A stretch of 64,000 bases of DNA from Chrysomallon squamiferum (GCA_012295275.1 CM022668.1:13040522-13104521); one strand, 5' to 3'. Shown: positions 39,834 to 51,647, numbered from the stretch's first letter. Notes: a model not told the origin generated them from the letters alone. Translations and numbers: made by a program.

Positions 39834-40222
39834 TAGATAGATAGATAGATAGAGAGACAGAAAGACTATATCATGTTTTATGTTTTATTATACTCCAAAC
39901 CTAATTTAATAATATTTAAGTATTAACGATGCATGTGTATTAATCCTTCTATGACAAATGTTCGTATTTATTAAATTATTATTACTGTCACGTGAGTTTA
40001 CATATTGCTGAATTCATGTATTTCAACATTTGAACATAGTGTTATTGTAGGTGTATGTTACTTACACTGTTTTGTGTGTTTTCATGTGCGGACGAAGGAG
40101 AATTCCTAATTTTCACATCTGTCCAACATGCGAGATGCGTTCTGTTTCGCTCGTTTCAAATCCACGAGAAAACATGGCGTCGTTAGTTCGTCGATTGTTG
40201 TAGGATAGTTACATGACGTCAT
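34421..40222 (-). CDS. D-serine dehydratase-like protein, copy B (catalytic residues kept, frame broken in exon 1), nine exons
   Basis: Nine exons (40222-40066, 39349-39212, 38913-38774, 38400-38331, 37886-37776, 37369-37248, 36284-36086, 35699-35594, 34510-34421) give about 377 residues if one missing base in exon 1 is allowed for. In order: TPCFLVDLKRAKQN, RPHMKTHKT (PLP lysine at about 48), LQTGGSKRRIVVST, VDTGNNREGV, YTHEGHSY, GSTPSCADPPE, ELHPGNYIFYD, YPYH-SC (zinc His and Cys at about 348 and 350) and a C-terminal TRGW, as in animal D-serine dehydratases. Expected role: PLP- and Zn-dependent conversion of D-serine to pyruvate and ammonia, in the cytosol. The one-base deletion (40110-40113) puts TAG in frame before the PLP lysine. 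It may be a sequencing error in a homopolymer or a true null. One intron uses a GC donor. Splice positions match copy A except for one additional intron. Confidence 0.88.
34838..34912. repeat. (AAT)n then (AAG)n compound microsatellite in intron 7 of copy B
   Basis: A run of AAT switches to a run of AAG, the same order and orientation as at 8084, 14947 and 38246. Confidence 0.92.
35423..35506. repeat. (TA)n then (TG)n
   Basis: Alternating purine-pyrimidine tract of about 85 bp in intron 7 of copy B. Confidence 0.95.
35594..35699 (-). CDS. Copy B exon 7
   Basis: Acceptor TTAACCAG, donor CAC|GTAAGT, 106 nt. It codes MVSVTQELGKVKVIDG through KMLFIYPYH, ending on the zinc histidine. Confidence 0.92.
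35826..36058. repeat. (GA)n and (CA)n compound array in intron 6b of copy B
   Basis: About 85 bp of GA are followed by mixed ACAC/GAGA blocks and a final pure CA tract at about 36008-36057. Confidence 0.95.
36086..36284 (-). CDS. Copy B exon 6
   Basis: The acceptor ATACCAG directly abuts an (ATT)n array. The donor is AG|GTAAAA. Its 199 nt code FDDIACRVVTRVVSHGPS, LVDCGFLALGHDGIAK and FCVFQNEPNL. Confidence 0.9.
36286..36790. repeat. AAT-type array with a higher-order unit, in intron 5 of copy B
   Basis: Starts about two bases beyond the exon 6 acceptor. Within the triplets the block AAAGAAAATAATAATAATGATG followed by AATTATAAAT recurs near 36347, 36412 and 36541. Confidence 0.85.
37248..37369 (-). 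CDS. Copy B exon 5
   Basis: The acceptor TTTATTAG lies within a (TTTA)n repeat. The donor is G|GTGAGT. Its 122 nt code LQKEGIECSTVGVGSTPSC through TELHPGNYIFY. Confidence 0.9.
37776..37886 (-). CDS. Copy B exon 4b (GC splice donor)
   Basis: Acceptor TTACCCAG, 111 nt, coding FQGLYTHEGHSYTCRDQDEL and the helix ending KKMISLRD. The only donor that keeps frame and matches copy A's phase is CAG|GCACGT, a GC-AG intron. Confidence 0.83.
37887..38330. repeat. Copy-B-specific intron: internal duplication, long poly-A, (AAT)n(AAG)n
   Basis: The segment ATAGAAACAAAGACAAAACT through AAATACATTTACACAAGG occurs at about 37920-37988 and 38085-38149. The second copy is followed by about 67 consecutive A (38154-38220), then (AAT)n and (AAG)n to 38314. 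Copy A has no intron at this position. Confidence 0.8.
38331..38400 (-). CDS. Copy B exon 4a
   Basis: Acceptor CACTATCAG, donor CA|GTAAGT, 70 nt. It codes GVPWNSDDAIKLVKKAVAS and then NNI. It corresponds to the first part of copy A exon 4. Confidence 0.87.
38774..38913 (-). CDS. Copy B exon 3
   Basis: Acceptor TTTTATAG, donor CGA G|GTAATA, 140 nt. It codes FKKLAASHEFHFLFDSPEG through WSVLLSVDTGNNR. Confidence 0.9.
39000..39056. repeat. (GA)n microsatellite in intron 2 of copy B
   Basis: A pure GA tract of nearly 60 bp, preceded by (TA)n and CATATA. Confidence 0.95.
39212..39349 (-). CDS. Copy B exon 2
   Basis: Acceptor TTATGCAG, donor CG|GTGTGA, 138 nt as in copy A. It codes ELGILQTGGSKRRIVVST, then FYADNGFDDIVYGCPITA. 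Confidence 0.9.
40066..40222 (-). CDS. Copy B exon 1 (contains frameshift)
   Basis: ATG at 40222-40220, donor GT|GTAAGT. Its 157 nt are one fewer than the phase demands. It reads PTTIDELTTPCFLVDLKRAK and then DRCE. The frame is lost in a run of four A (expected five), and the other frame continues LGILLRPHMKTHKT. Confidence 0.85.
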
Positions 40223-40872
40223 AGTAGATCTGGAAATGACGTATTAGAAAATTCCAAGTATAGTTTTTTTTTTTTTTTTTTTAATTTATTTCTTTATATG
40301 TAAATTCTTCCGTACAGTTCTTTATGTGTTACTAGATTATTATTGTTATTGTTGCTGTTGTTGATGTTATTATGATTATTATTATTATTTTCCGTTAATA
40401 AAAAATAAAAAAGAGCATAATATATAAAAATGTATAATGTCGGAAAAAAGAAAGGATTTAATATATAGTATTATTACAGCTTTTGAGCAACAAAATCAGA
40501 AAATATAATCAAAAATTATTACAGAAAATAATAAATAAATAATATATAATGATGATGATAATATTAGTAGCAATAGCAGTAGTAGTAGAAGTACTAGAAC
40601 TATTAATAGAAGTAATAATAGCAGTAGCAGTAGTAGTGATATTAGTAACAACAACAACAACAGTTATAATAATAATAATAATAATAGGGTCAAAGCAAAA
40701 CTCCGCCTACATTTTTATTTTCTTTCTAGATTATCTAAAATGCGAAAGCACGATTCTACTCATTAGTCAAATACCCTCCACCCGTTTACATAATAATGGT
40801 AAACACACTGTAAACGCAGTTTTTTCAACACCCCTAACAAACAAACTAAATCTGTTCTTTTAAGTCATTTAC

Positions 40873-40920
40873 CTACCAATATGGCGACGAGTTTTGTACG
40901 CCGGTAACGTGATTGGTCAA
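40873..40920 (-). promoter_or_regulatory. Possible promoter and 5'UTR exon of copy B
   Basis: On the minus strand a CCAAT box (40916-40912) lies upstream of CGTCGCCATATTGG, which resembles a YY1 site as found at initiators, and of splice donors G|GTAGGT or TAG|GTAAAT (near 40877-40873). An acceptor (CATTTCCAG, ending at 40230) sits just before the copy B start codon. Together they suggest a short non-coding first exon. No TATA box is seen. Confidence 0.3.
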
Positions 40921-41028
40921 AGTTCAAGGTTTTTAAAATAGTAGTTGTATCTATTCACCTGCTGTCACGTAATGTAAACAACTGTAAAATTAACTCGTTA
41001 GATATAGCATCAGGTCCTTCCCATTCGG

Positions 41029-41061
<33 letters not shown>

Positions 41062-41189
41062 TTATTATTATTATTTTCAGTTCCAAAAACAATCCAAACA
41101 GAACCTTTGTCAAGCGTGTCAAAGGTCACGTATTATTGTGCAATACGAGGAGGAACTGTATACGAAGGAATTCTTGTTGCTAATAGAAA

Positions 41190-41510
41190 TGTGCAACAAC
41201 AAAAGCTCCCCCTGGCTTTGTCGGAGAACACAACTGTCGCAGACGCGCTTCACAAGAGCGCGTTAGTTTTTATTTATTTATTTTTTTATTTTTTTTTGTT
41301 TCTGCAGAAATCTGCAAAAACAAAAGCGCCACCTGGCTTTCTCACAGAGCGCGACTGTTGCAGGTGTGTTTCACAACAACTTGCTGTCCTCAGCCGGTTA
41401 ATTTGTTTTCTGCTAACAGACATCTGCAAAAACAAAAAACAAAAAAAGCGCCCCCTGGTTTTCTCAGAGGGGGCGACTGTTGCAAATGTGTTTCACAACA
41501 ACTAGCTCTG
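41190..41510 (+). repeat. Three copies of an about 121-bp repeat, each with a CTCF-core-like motif
   Basis: CAAAAGCGCCCCCTGGnTTTCTC followed by CGACTGTTGCAGnTGTGTTTCACAACAACT is found three times. The cores AGCTCCCCCTGGC, AGCGCCACCTGGC and AGCGCCCCCTGGT start at 41204, 41325 and 41447, in the same orientation and 121-122 bp apart. The core resembles the CTCF consensus (reverse-complement form GCGCCMYCTRSTGG). Confidence 0.6.
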
Positions 41511-41689
41511 ATTTGCACAATAATTCGTGCATTTCAGTTCAGTTTAGCTAGCTAATAGATAAAATCCCGATAATTTCATTTCATGATCATAATTTGTCAC
41601 AAATAAAGTAAAACTGACATTACTGTGTTATAAAACTATAAAGACCATTTTATTATTTTGTTTTTGTAAGATAATTGGTTTTATCATAA

Positions 41690-41728
<39 letters not shown>

Positions 41729-43111
41729 TTAATTGTTAATTTAATTCTGTAATAAAAATGAAGCTATTTAACATTATTTATCTTCCTGTTGTTATTATTT
41801 TATTACAATTCTGTATGTTACTTACATAACATAAAAATGAAGCTTTAATATTACTATAAAAATTTATTATCAGCACAGGTTGGCTGTAATTAAGAGATAA
41901 TATTGTTATTATTATTACAATTTTATTATTATTATTATTAACATTCTTCTTCTTCTTGTTATTATTTACACATTTTATCTGCAACATTAAAAAATAATTT
42001 TTTTAATTTATTTTTTATTTTTAGCAGCTTTAGAGTATTTTAATATTGCAGTAAAAATTTATTATCAGCAAAACTTGGAAGATAATCAGATCAAAATATC
42101 ACGTTAAAACAAACAAATATGTTTATTGTGTGTAAGAAATGATTAAATATTAATCAGAATTTCATTTACAGGGTAATTTTGAAAATTCAAAATGCAACGT
42201 TCACTTTCAGTTAGTACTCAGGTATATTATTTGTTAATGATGGAAACTTTGGATGTGATGTTGTAAAACAAACTCATTAATGATGTACAGAAACAAAAAT
42301 GGATTCAGTTAAGATTGTTGACTGCCAAGAATGTGTTGAAGCTGGAGTTGATGTTGATGTAAATTTTGACAAAACCCCCAAATAAGTACTTCCTATAAAT
42401 ATTTAAGTCTAATTTGAGTCCAAGTAGGGCTTCGAAAAGAAGCCTACACATTGATAAGGTATTGGAAGTAGAAACTGTTTGGTAACTAACTACAAGATAG
42501 AAAGAAATTAATTAAGATAAGAAATGAAAATAACAATGTATAAGTATATGTGTTTGAGTGTCTGTGTGTATATAGAAGGAAGCCCCAGATTAAATGACAC
42601 ACACACATACATAGAAAATATTATCAAAATATTTATATCTTCCTAATACAAATTCACGTAAGTTTATGTATTATCTACTGATTACTTCCATGTTTATGAT
42701 TTTTATTACTTCAGGATTATCTGACTCAAAACATCTGAAATATCAAGAAAGAGTCTAAAATATATTCTACATATATTTGTTTTATATTTGAACTTAGCAA
42801 TATTAGCAAAAAAAGAGAACAGTTAAAAAAAATATCCCAATGCAACCATTTTTCTTTAATCATTAAAAAATGAAATACCTAAATTTATTCTGCATATATC
42901 CAAAATGTTAATTTTTGCGAAAAAAAGGTGTTTCTGTTATAACAACATTATTAATCAAGAAATGAGTAGTTACAAAATATCTGGCAGAAACTGTTTTTTT
43001 CTTTTTCTGTAGTTATTAGTGAGCGATACAATGAAATAGTGAATATTAATTCTAAATACTTCCAAAATATATTATTTTTTTATTTTTATTTATTTATTTA
43101 TTATGATTATG

Positions 43112-43174
<63 letters not shown>

Positions 43175-43775
43175 AAAATAATTAAAAATTAAAAAGAACA
43201 ACAATTAAAAAACAATAACAAAATAAAATAATTTATTTTTCAATATTGACCATAACTAGAAGTAGAAGGAATTTCTCTTGAAAATTTAAGGTTTAATATT
43301 TACATTCCATAAACACAGATGGAATCATTTAACATTAACAATATCTAGACTGATAAATAACTATCTTATCTATTTTAACGGGTTTGAAATAAGCACACGT
43401 CCCCTATTTGGAATGGGCAAAAAGATGTTATTCGGAGTTAGCCTAGTAGCTGAATATCAGATACAGAAAATTTGTTCTTTTCTATTTTTTAAAGAAAACA
43501 GAAATAAAAAAAAACAAAAACAAAGAGAGAAAAAAAGAAAGAAATGCCACAAACTGTTCACAAACATTTCAAAATATAAAACATAGCTGGAACAGATTTG
43601 TTCTTTATATATATATATATATACACATATGTATGTTTGTTTATAATAATATTATATATATATTATTCTAGGACAATTGGCCCTCATTTTCGAATTTTAT
43701 CTAAAAAAAAAAAAAAGTTGAATATAAAAATATAAGTTCACATGTATTAAAAGTCACAAAAACTGGGAACATTCA

Positions 43776-45016
<1,241 letters not shown>

Positions 45017-45198
45017 ATTCTCTATGTTAAATATATTATCAGAACTGAAACTAAATAAAGCACTTAAACAGGAAGTAATTTGTAAAGTTTACCGGTTGCC
45101 TCTTGTGTTACGCTTATTCTGTTGTACATTCCTCCAATTTGTGAACGATTCAGTAATAAATGAGAGTGGAATCAGTGAGTAGTAACTAGATAATAAAA

Positions 45199-45241
<43 letters not shown>

Positions 45242-45296
45242 AGACCATTGTGATGATTCAGTTTAAAATTAGATTATTTAATGGTTTGCTAATGTA

Positions 45297-45346
<50 letters not shown>

Positions 45347-46184
45347 CCTAAAGCAAAACAAAAACTAAACAAGCAAAAAAGCAACAACAACAATAAAAAA
45401 ACCACACTTAAAATAAAATAAAATAAAATAAACAACAACAATAAATTTAAAATACAAAAAACAACCAAAATACAGAAATAAGCAACAAATTATCATTAAC
45501 AAGCAAATCGTTTAATGCCATATAAATTGCGTAAATGAATTTCAAAATATATTAAAATATTATTTTTACTGATATATTCTTCTTTTAACTGATATATTTT
45601 TCTTTTAACAGAAACATTGCAAACTGAGAGCTAATTTTTTTACTCTGCACGATTTATAAACTGTCCTGGAGTGTTTTAAAATTAATTATTTTCAAACGTA
45701 GTCTTTATATTCGTTGTTTTCTTGGGTTTTTTCTTCCACTTTTTTTAAATTTTATATTCAGTATTTAATCAGTTTTATAGTTTAATTCCTTTTTCTTTTT
45801 TCTTTTCTATTTTTCAAAATAATGGACTGCGATAAAAAGAACATCTATTTTCAGTGTACGTTCATTTCACATTTCCCACAATCACGCTGATATTAATGAT
45901 TGCAAATAAACATGTTCGACTTAAATAAACATAATGTGATGGTCATCACCATGGTGAGGTGAATTTTCAAACAGAAAGACGCGCTGAACTGTGATTAACA
46001 AATTTTAAAAATGTACAAGCGAGATAATAAGATAAGAAACACAGTTTTATGTTCGTTTATTCACTGAGTGAATAAATACTGATTCTGAGATACACTGACA
46101 CATGTACACACCGACAAACACACGCACACGGACAGAAACAGATACACAAATACACACAAAGACAAGCACACAGACACAGTCACA

Positions 46185-46220
<36 letters not shown>

Positions 46221-46302
46221 AACTTACATATAAAAATTTGTTTTGTAGAATAATAATAGTATCAGTTATCAGTTAACAGCAAGTATTCTTTTACTACCCC
46301 GC

Positions 46303-46324
46303 CACGTGCACCACGCAATATAAA
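46303..46324 (+). promoter_or_regulatory. Conserved CACGTG / TATAAA block, possible promoter of the C2 gene
   Basis: CACGTG (46303-46308) and TATAAA (46319-46324) lie in CCGCCACGTGCACCACGCAA, one of the most conserved non-coding blocks of the repeat unit. Equivalents: 51006-51027, 55924-55945 and 60950-60971. A TATA box 11 bp after an E-box is promoter-like, but the first coding exon is 1.2 kb away, so a 5'UTR intron would be needed. Confidence 0.3.
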
Positions 46325-46479
46325 CTGGAAAAAGAACATAGTCCTGTTCCTTGTTATTATACGTGCATCTGTTTTTTGTGTGTGTGTGTCTGTGCGTGGT
46401 ATGTATGTGAGTGTGTGAGTGTGTATATGTGTATGTTTAAATTAATGATGACCATGATAAATAAATAAACTAGTTATGT

Positions 46480-46720
46480 AAATACACAACAACAACAACA
46501 ACTACTACTACTACTACTACCACAACCACCACCACCACCACTACTACTATTATTGTTGTTGTTGTTATTATTGTTATTATTACTATTATTGTTATTATTG
46601 TTGTTGTTGTTGTAGTTATTATTGTTATTATTATTGTTTTTGTTGTTGTTGTTGTTGTTATTATTATTATTATTTTATTATTATTATTATCATCATCATC
46701 ATCATCATCATCATTATTAA
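46480..46720. repeat. Triplet array within repeat unit 1
   Basis: CAA, ACT, ACC, ATT, GTT and ATC triplets in a fixed order. Counterparts at about 51188-51436, 56080-56495 and 61130-61362 differ mainly in copy number. The Val, Asn, Asp and Leu homopolymer ORFs come from these arrays. Confidence 0.9.
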
Positions 46721-47514
46721 ATGAAACTGTATTCCACTGTCTCCTGAGTAACATGTCAATATTCTGTATCCATGGAGATGTGAAAAAATCTATTTCCGAA
46801 TTTATATACATCAAATATAACAACTGCACCAGTAATTTCATCTTATCTCTTGATTTCTTTCCTTCTTTCCTTTCTTTCTTTCTTTCTTTGCTTGGTTACT
46901 TATTTATTTATTTACCTATTTTTTTACTTACTTATTTATTTACTTTATTGTTATTTATTTATTTACTTTTATTATTATTTATTTATTTACGTTTTATTTT
47001 TTCACTTATTTGTTTTTTTGCTTATACATATGTACATATATGTGTGTGTGTGTTTGTGTGTATATATATTTGTATTATATATATATATATGATTACATAT
47101 GTATGTATGTATGTATGTATATATGTATTCTAAATGTACAGATATATACATAGATGGGAAGGCAGATAGATAGAGAGAGAGAAAAAAGAGGAAAACTAGC
47201 GAAACTGAAGGCATATTTATGTAAAAAAAAGTAAAAAACTAAAGAAGTAAATAACTGAATAACTAAATAAGTAAGTAAATAAGTAAATAAATATTAAAAT
47301 AGCATATTTGACTAATACTGATATTCCGAACTTATTCAGTCCGTTTGTACTTTCAATATACGACCACCGGACTTTGTAAGGAAAAACAAATTCTAAATTT
47401 GTAACGTGACGTAGTTTGACAGTTAACAAATAACAAGAGAACAAATAACAAGAGTAATATCCAAAACGAGCAAAAGAATTACAACAGTAAAGAGAAATTA
47501 TCCATTAACGAAAG

Positions 47515-48018
47515 ATGTGTACTATGAAGGTAAGCGATTTTCTTTTTCTTCGTCTTCTTGATGATTATGATGATGATGATTATTGTTTTTATTATTATTA
47601 TTATTATTAGTAGTAGTATTATAATTATTATATTCCTTCTTTGTCTTTTCTTCTTGTTTCTATTTTCTTCTTTTTCTTCTTCTTCTTCTTCTTCTTCTTC
47701 TTCTTCTTCTTCTTCTTCTTCTTCTTCTTCTTCTTCTTCCTGTATTTTCTTATTATTATTTTAATTAGTATTAAAACTCTGAACACAATAATGATAGGGG
47801 ATTTCAAATTTCTCGTATTGAAAATAAAATATTTCAGAGATTTTTATTCGTTTGATGTTTGCCCCCAGTAAGAATCAGCATATTCTGCAACATAAAGAAT
47901 TCTATTTTATATTTTGATTGTATTTATAATTGCTTTATTCACTACAACTAAAGTAATTTCAAATTTAAAAACAAGCTACATTCTTAAACAATACTGACGC
48001 AATACAAATATGTATCTC

Positions 48019-48071
<53 letters not shown>

Positions 48072-48876
48072 ATATATATATTCGTATAATGAAAACAAGT
48101 CAGTTTTTATATTTGTGTTCATTTATTCATTTATTTGTTTATTTTTTTAGTTCATTCCCCGATCACCGCAACTATCCCTGTTCAAAAGTGCCTCGTACAG
48201 AAACGTCACAATCGAATGCTATCTGCCGAGAGGAGACGGAAAAATTAGCCATGGTAACAACACAGTGGCCACGCAGCCCAAGTTCAACATCTTCAAATCG
48301 AAAGGGAGTTACTTACCCACGCGCGACACCGACGAAACTCAACGACGCGGGAACTTTCTGCGCATTCTCAACGACCACCTCACGGAAAAACCCGACAAGA
48401 TGAACATGCTGACGGCTTCCAACGAAGAGAAAATGATATTCATCTCCCTTGACATAAACCGACGAACGCGATCCATGCAGATACACATTCTCGACGCCGT
48501 CAATTTCGACCCGAAAATATTGCCAAGCGACAGAAAGAACATAATTATACGCGCCTACATAACGAAGAAACAGTCGATGTTTTCCCGCTCGAAGCTGTTT
48601 CTGGGGCAACCCGAAGAGGCGCGAATGAAACGCCCTCTCAATTTCAGACATATTGGTGACCACGTGATCAAGAACTACATCCTCCACATTGACTTGTATA
48701 GGCACTGCAGAAACTCAAACTGTAAAATATTAGTAGGGAAAACTTCAGTCGACTTGAAAATGTTTGAGTCGGTGAATAACATTCTGATGTGGAAGTTTCT
48801 TAAGCCGATTCACGAAACAAAGGCACAGATGGCAAAACAGCTGCTGAAATTAATCGGGAACTGCGCATGTCAGTAG
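47515..48876 (+). CDS. Single C2-domain protein, array copy 1
   Basis: Exon 1 is a 15-nt coding micro-exon, 47515-47529 (MCTMK, donor AAG|GTAAGC, with an in-frame TAA just upstream). Exon 2 is 48151-48876 after TTTTTTTAG, giving 246 residues. The first 90 residues are of unknown fold (FIPRSPQLSLFKSASYRN, then IECYLPRGDGK). Residues about 97-223 look like a synaptotagmin-type C2 domain: SLDINRRTRSMQIHILDAVN, IIIRAYI, LHIDLYRHC and ILVGKTSVDL, then WKFLKP. Loop 1 aspartates (about 125 and 132) and the first of loop 3 (about 186) remain, but the other loop 3 ligands are Tyr/Ser/Asn, so calcium binding is doubtful. No signal peptide or membrane span. Poly(A) signal AATAAA at 49140. Relative to the other copies it has N, Q and R where they have D, R and G. 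A role in membrane or phospholipid binding is inference. Confidence 0.85.
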
Positions 48877-49139
48877 AGTGGCTCTTGAACAATCGTCTAA
48901 CATCGACAGAAACCTCGCAACCCTTAAGGATACAAACTTTTCCTTAAAGTGTTCCTCAACATTATATAGTATTTATTTTTTTCTATCTTGTTGTAAAAGT
49001 GAGAATGAAAAAGTGAATAACTAGAAAAAATGAAGATTCCATGTACAGTCCTAATCTAAAACGCACTCTTGTTGTTCCTACTGCAGTTGTTATTTTATTT
49101 TATTTTTTTTATTTATGTTACTCGACAGGAGCTTTTGTA

Positions 49140-49145
49140 AATAAA
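49140..49145 (+). terminator. Conserved poly(A) signal of the C2 genes
   Basis: AATAAA in GCTTTTGTAAATAAAAAATT, 264 bp after the copy 1 stop codon. Kept at the same distance in the other units (53947, 59000 and 63734). No other canonical hexamer lies between stop and this site in copy 1. Confidence 0.5.
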
Positions 49146-49965
49146 AAATTCTACAGTAAAGTTATTTTACATTATTATTATTATTATTATTATTATTTCC
49201 CCTCTTTCTTCACGTGTCGAAAACATCATTACAGACTAAGTAACCAAAATGATTTGCATCATTCCCTTCTGCTACTACTATAAGAACAGAAAACTACCAA
49301 AACATTTCTACTTTTATTGCCGCTACGACTGCAACTACCACAACAACAACTACTACACTGCAACTACTATTGCTACCAATACTACAACAGCACTACTACA
49401 ATTACTCTACAGCTACTGCAACTACTGCTATTACAACTGTTATAATTATAATTAAAACTACAAATACTACTTCAACTGCTAATACTAAAACTTTTACTAT
49501 TACTCTTCGTCTATAATTACTACATCTCCTGTTCCAAGTATTGCTCTTTATTTACACAACCAATACAACTACTACTACTCTTACAGTTTCGACTGTAACA
49601 ACTACAAAAACAACATCTTCAGAACTACTGCAAAAATCATTACTACGACTACAACTACTACACTAGCAGTGCTTCTACAACAGTAACTATTACTACTGCC
49701 ACTACATTGCAACTACTGCTACTACTACAACTAGTGCTACACTGCTACTACCACAACTACAACTACAGTACTACAATTACTATTACAGCTACAGCTATTA
49801 CTATTGCAGTGACAACAACAATGAGACTATTACTGCTACTACTTCGACTGCGGTACTGCGACTATCACCACTATTCGTATGGAAGATAGTATTATCAGAT
49901 AATAGCAAGTCCTGTTAATAAAAGCAGAAACAAGTACAGAAAGAGCAGAAAAACAAACAAACAAA

Positions 49966-49995
<30 letters not shown>

Positions 49996-49996
<1 letters not shown>

Positions 49997-50884
49997 AGAC
50001 CATTGTGATGATTCAGTTTAAAATTAGATTATTTAATGGTTTGCTAATGTAAATAATAATAATAATAATAATAACCTAAAGCAAAACAAAAACTGAACAA
50101 GCAAAAAAAGCAACAACAACAATAAAAAACACACCCTAAAATAAAATAAACAACAACAATAAAAGAAAAAGCCTAAATACAGAAATAAGCAACGAATTAT
50201 CATTAACAACAAGCAAATCGTTTAATGCCATATAAACAGCGTAAATGAATTTCAAAATATATTAAAATATTATTTTTACTGATATATTCTTCTTTTTTGC
50301 GTTTTAAACTTTTAACAGAAACATTGCAAACATTTTTACTCTGCACGATTTATAAACTGTCCTGGAGCGTTTTAAAATTAATTATTTTCAAACGTAGTCT
50401 TTATATTCGTTGTTTTCTTGGTTTCCTCCTTCTACTTTTTTTTAAATTTTAAATTCAGTATTTAATCAGTTTTATAGTTTAATTCCTTTTTCTTTTTTCT
50501 TTTCTATTTTTTAAAAATAATGGACTGCGATAAAAAGAACATCTATTTTCAGTGTACGTTCACTTCACATTTCCCACAATCACGCTGATATTAATGATTG
50601 CAAATAAACATGTTCGACTTAAATAAACATAATGTGATGGTCATCATCATGGTGAGGTGAATTTTCAAACAGAAAGACGCGCTGAACTGTGATTAACAAA
50701 TTTTAAAAATGTACAAGCGAGATAATAAGATAAGAAACACAGTTTTATGTTCGTTTATTCACTGAGTGAATAAATACTGATTCTGAGATACACTGACACA
50801 TGTACACACCGACAAACACACGCACACGGACAGAAACAGATACACAAATATACACACAGAGACAAGCACACAGACACAGTCACA

Positions 50885-50922
<38 letters not shown>

Positions 50923-51392
50923 AACTTACATATTAAAAATTTGTTTTGTAGAATAATAATAGTATCAGTTATCAGTTAACAGCAAGTATTCTTTTACTAC
51001 CCCGCCACGTGCACCACGCAATATAAACTGGAAAAAGAACATAGTCCTGTTCCTTGTTATTATACGTGCATCTGTTTTTTGTGTGTGTGTGTCTGTGCGT
51101 GGTATGTATGTGAGTGTGTGAGTGTGTATATGTGTATGTTTAAATTAATGATGACCATGATAAATAAATAAACTAGTTATGTAAATACACAACAACAACA
51201 ACAACAACTACTACTACTACCACTACCACAACCACCACCACCACCACTACTACTATTATTGTTGTTGTTGTTATTATTGTTATTATTACTATTATTGTTA
51301 TTATTGTTGTTGTTGTTGTTGTTATTATTGTTATTATTATTGTTTTTGTTGTTGTTGTTGTTATTATTATTATATTTATTATTATTATTATT

Positions 51393-51436
<44 letters not shown>

Positions 51437-51588
51437 TATTAAATGAAACTGTATTCCACTGTCTCCTGAGTAACATGTCAATATTCTGTATCCATGGAGA
51501 TATGGAAAAATCTATTTCCGAATTTATATACATCAAATATAACAACTGCACCAGTAATTTCATCTTGTCTCTTGATTTCTTTCCTTTC

Positions 51589-51647
<59 letters not shown>

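Larger units (their letters stand above)
40223..43775. other. Spacer between dehydratase copy B and the BTB gene
   Basis: Contains the possible copy B promoter, a triplet array near 40550-40690, a triplicated about 121-bp repeat (41190-41510), (AAT)n at about 41692-41726 and (TTA)n at about 43108-43172. The rest is A/T-rich. The open frame at 41107-41505 is interrupted by homopolymers and I do not regard it as a gene. Confidence 0.55.
45241..49995 (+). repeat. Tandem segmental duplication, unit 1 (about 4755 bp)
   Basis: Begins AAGACCATTGTGATGATTCAG right after an (AAAT)n run and ends in the (AAAT)n that starts unit 2. Order inside the unit: AAT and CA microsatellites, a conserved CACGTG/TATAAA block (46303-46324), triplet array (about 46480-46720), TTTA-rich region, the C2 gene (47515-48876), and an ACT-triplet tail. 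The 5' flank of its AAAT run (before 45190) differs from that of the other units, so this is the left edge of the array. Confidence 0.92.

Noticed and set aside
41107-41505. 132-codon plus ORF
   Set aside because: It spans three copies of a non-coding 121-bp repeat and homopolymers. No start context, domain or splice logic supports it.
48089-48403. Plus-strand ORF in the +1 frame of the C2 exon (also at 52914, 57989 and 62722)
   Set aside because: It crosses the TTTTTTTAG acceptor and ends in low-complexity Ser/Thr. It is a frame shadow of exon 2.
48313-48705. 130-codon minus-strand ORF, also at 53114, 58168 and 62901
   Set aside because: It lies antisense within C2 exon 2 and is conserved only because the sense strand is. 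The sense frame has the splice-consistent start and C2-like pattern.
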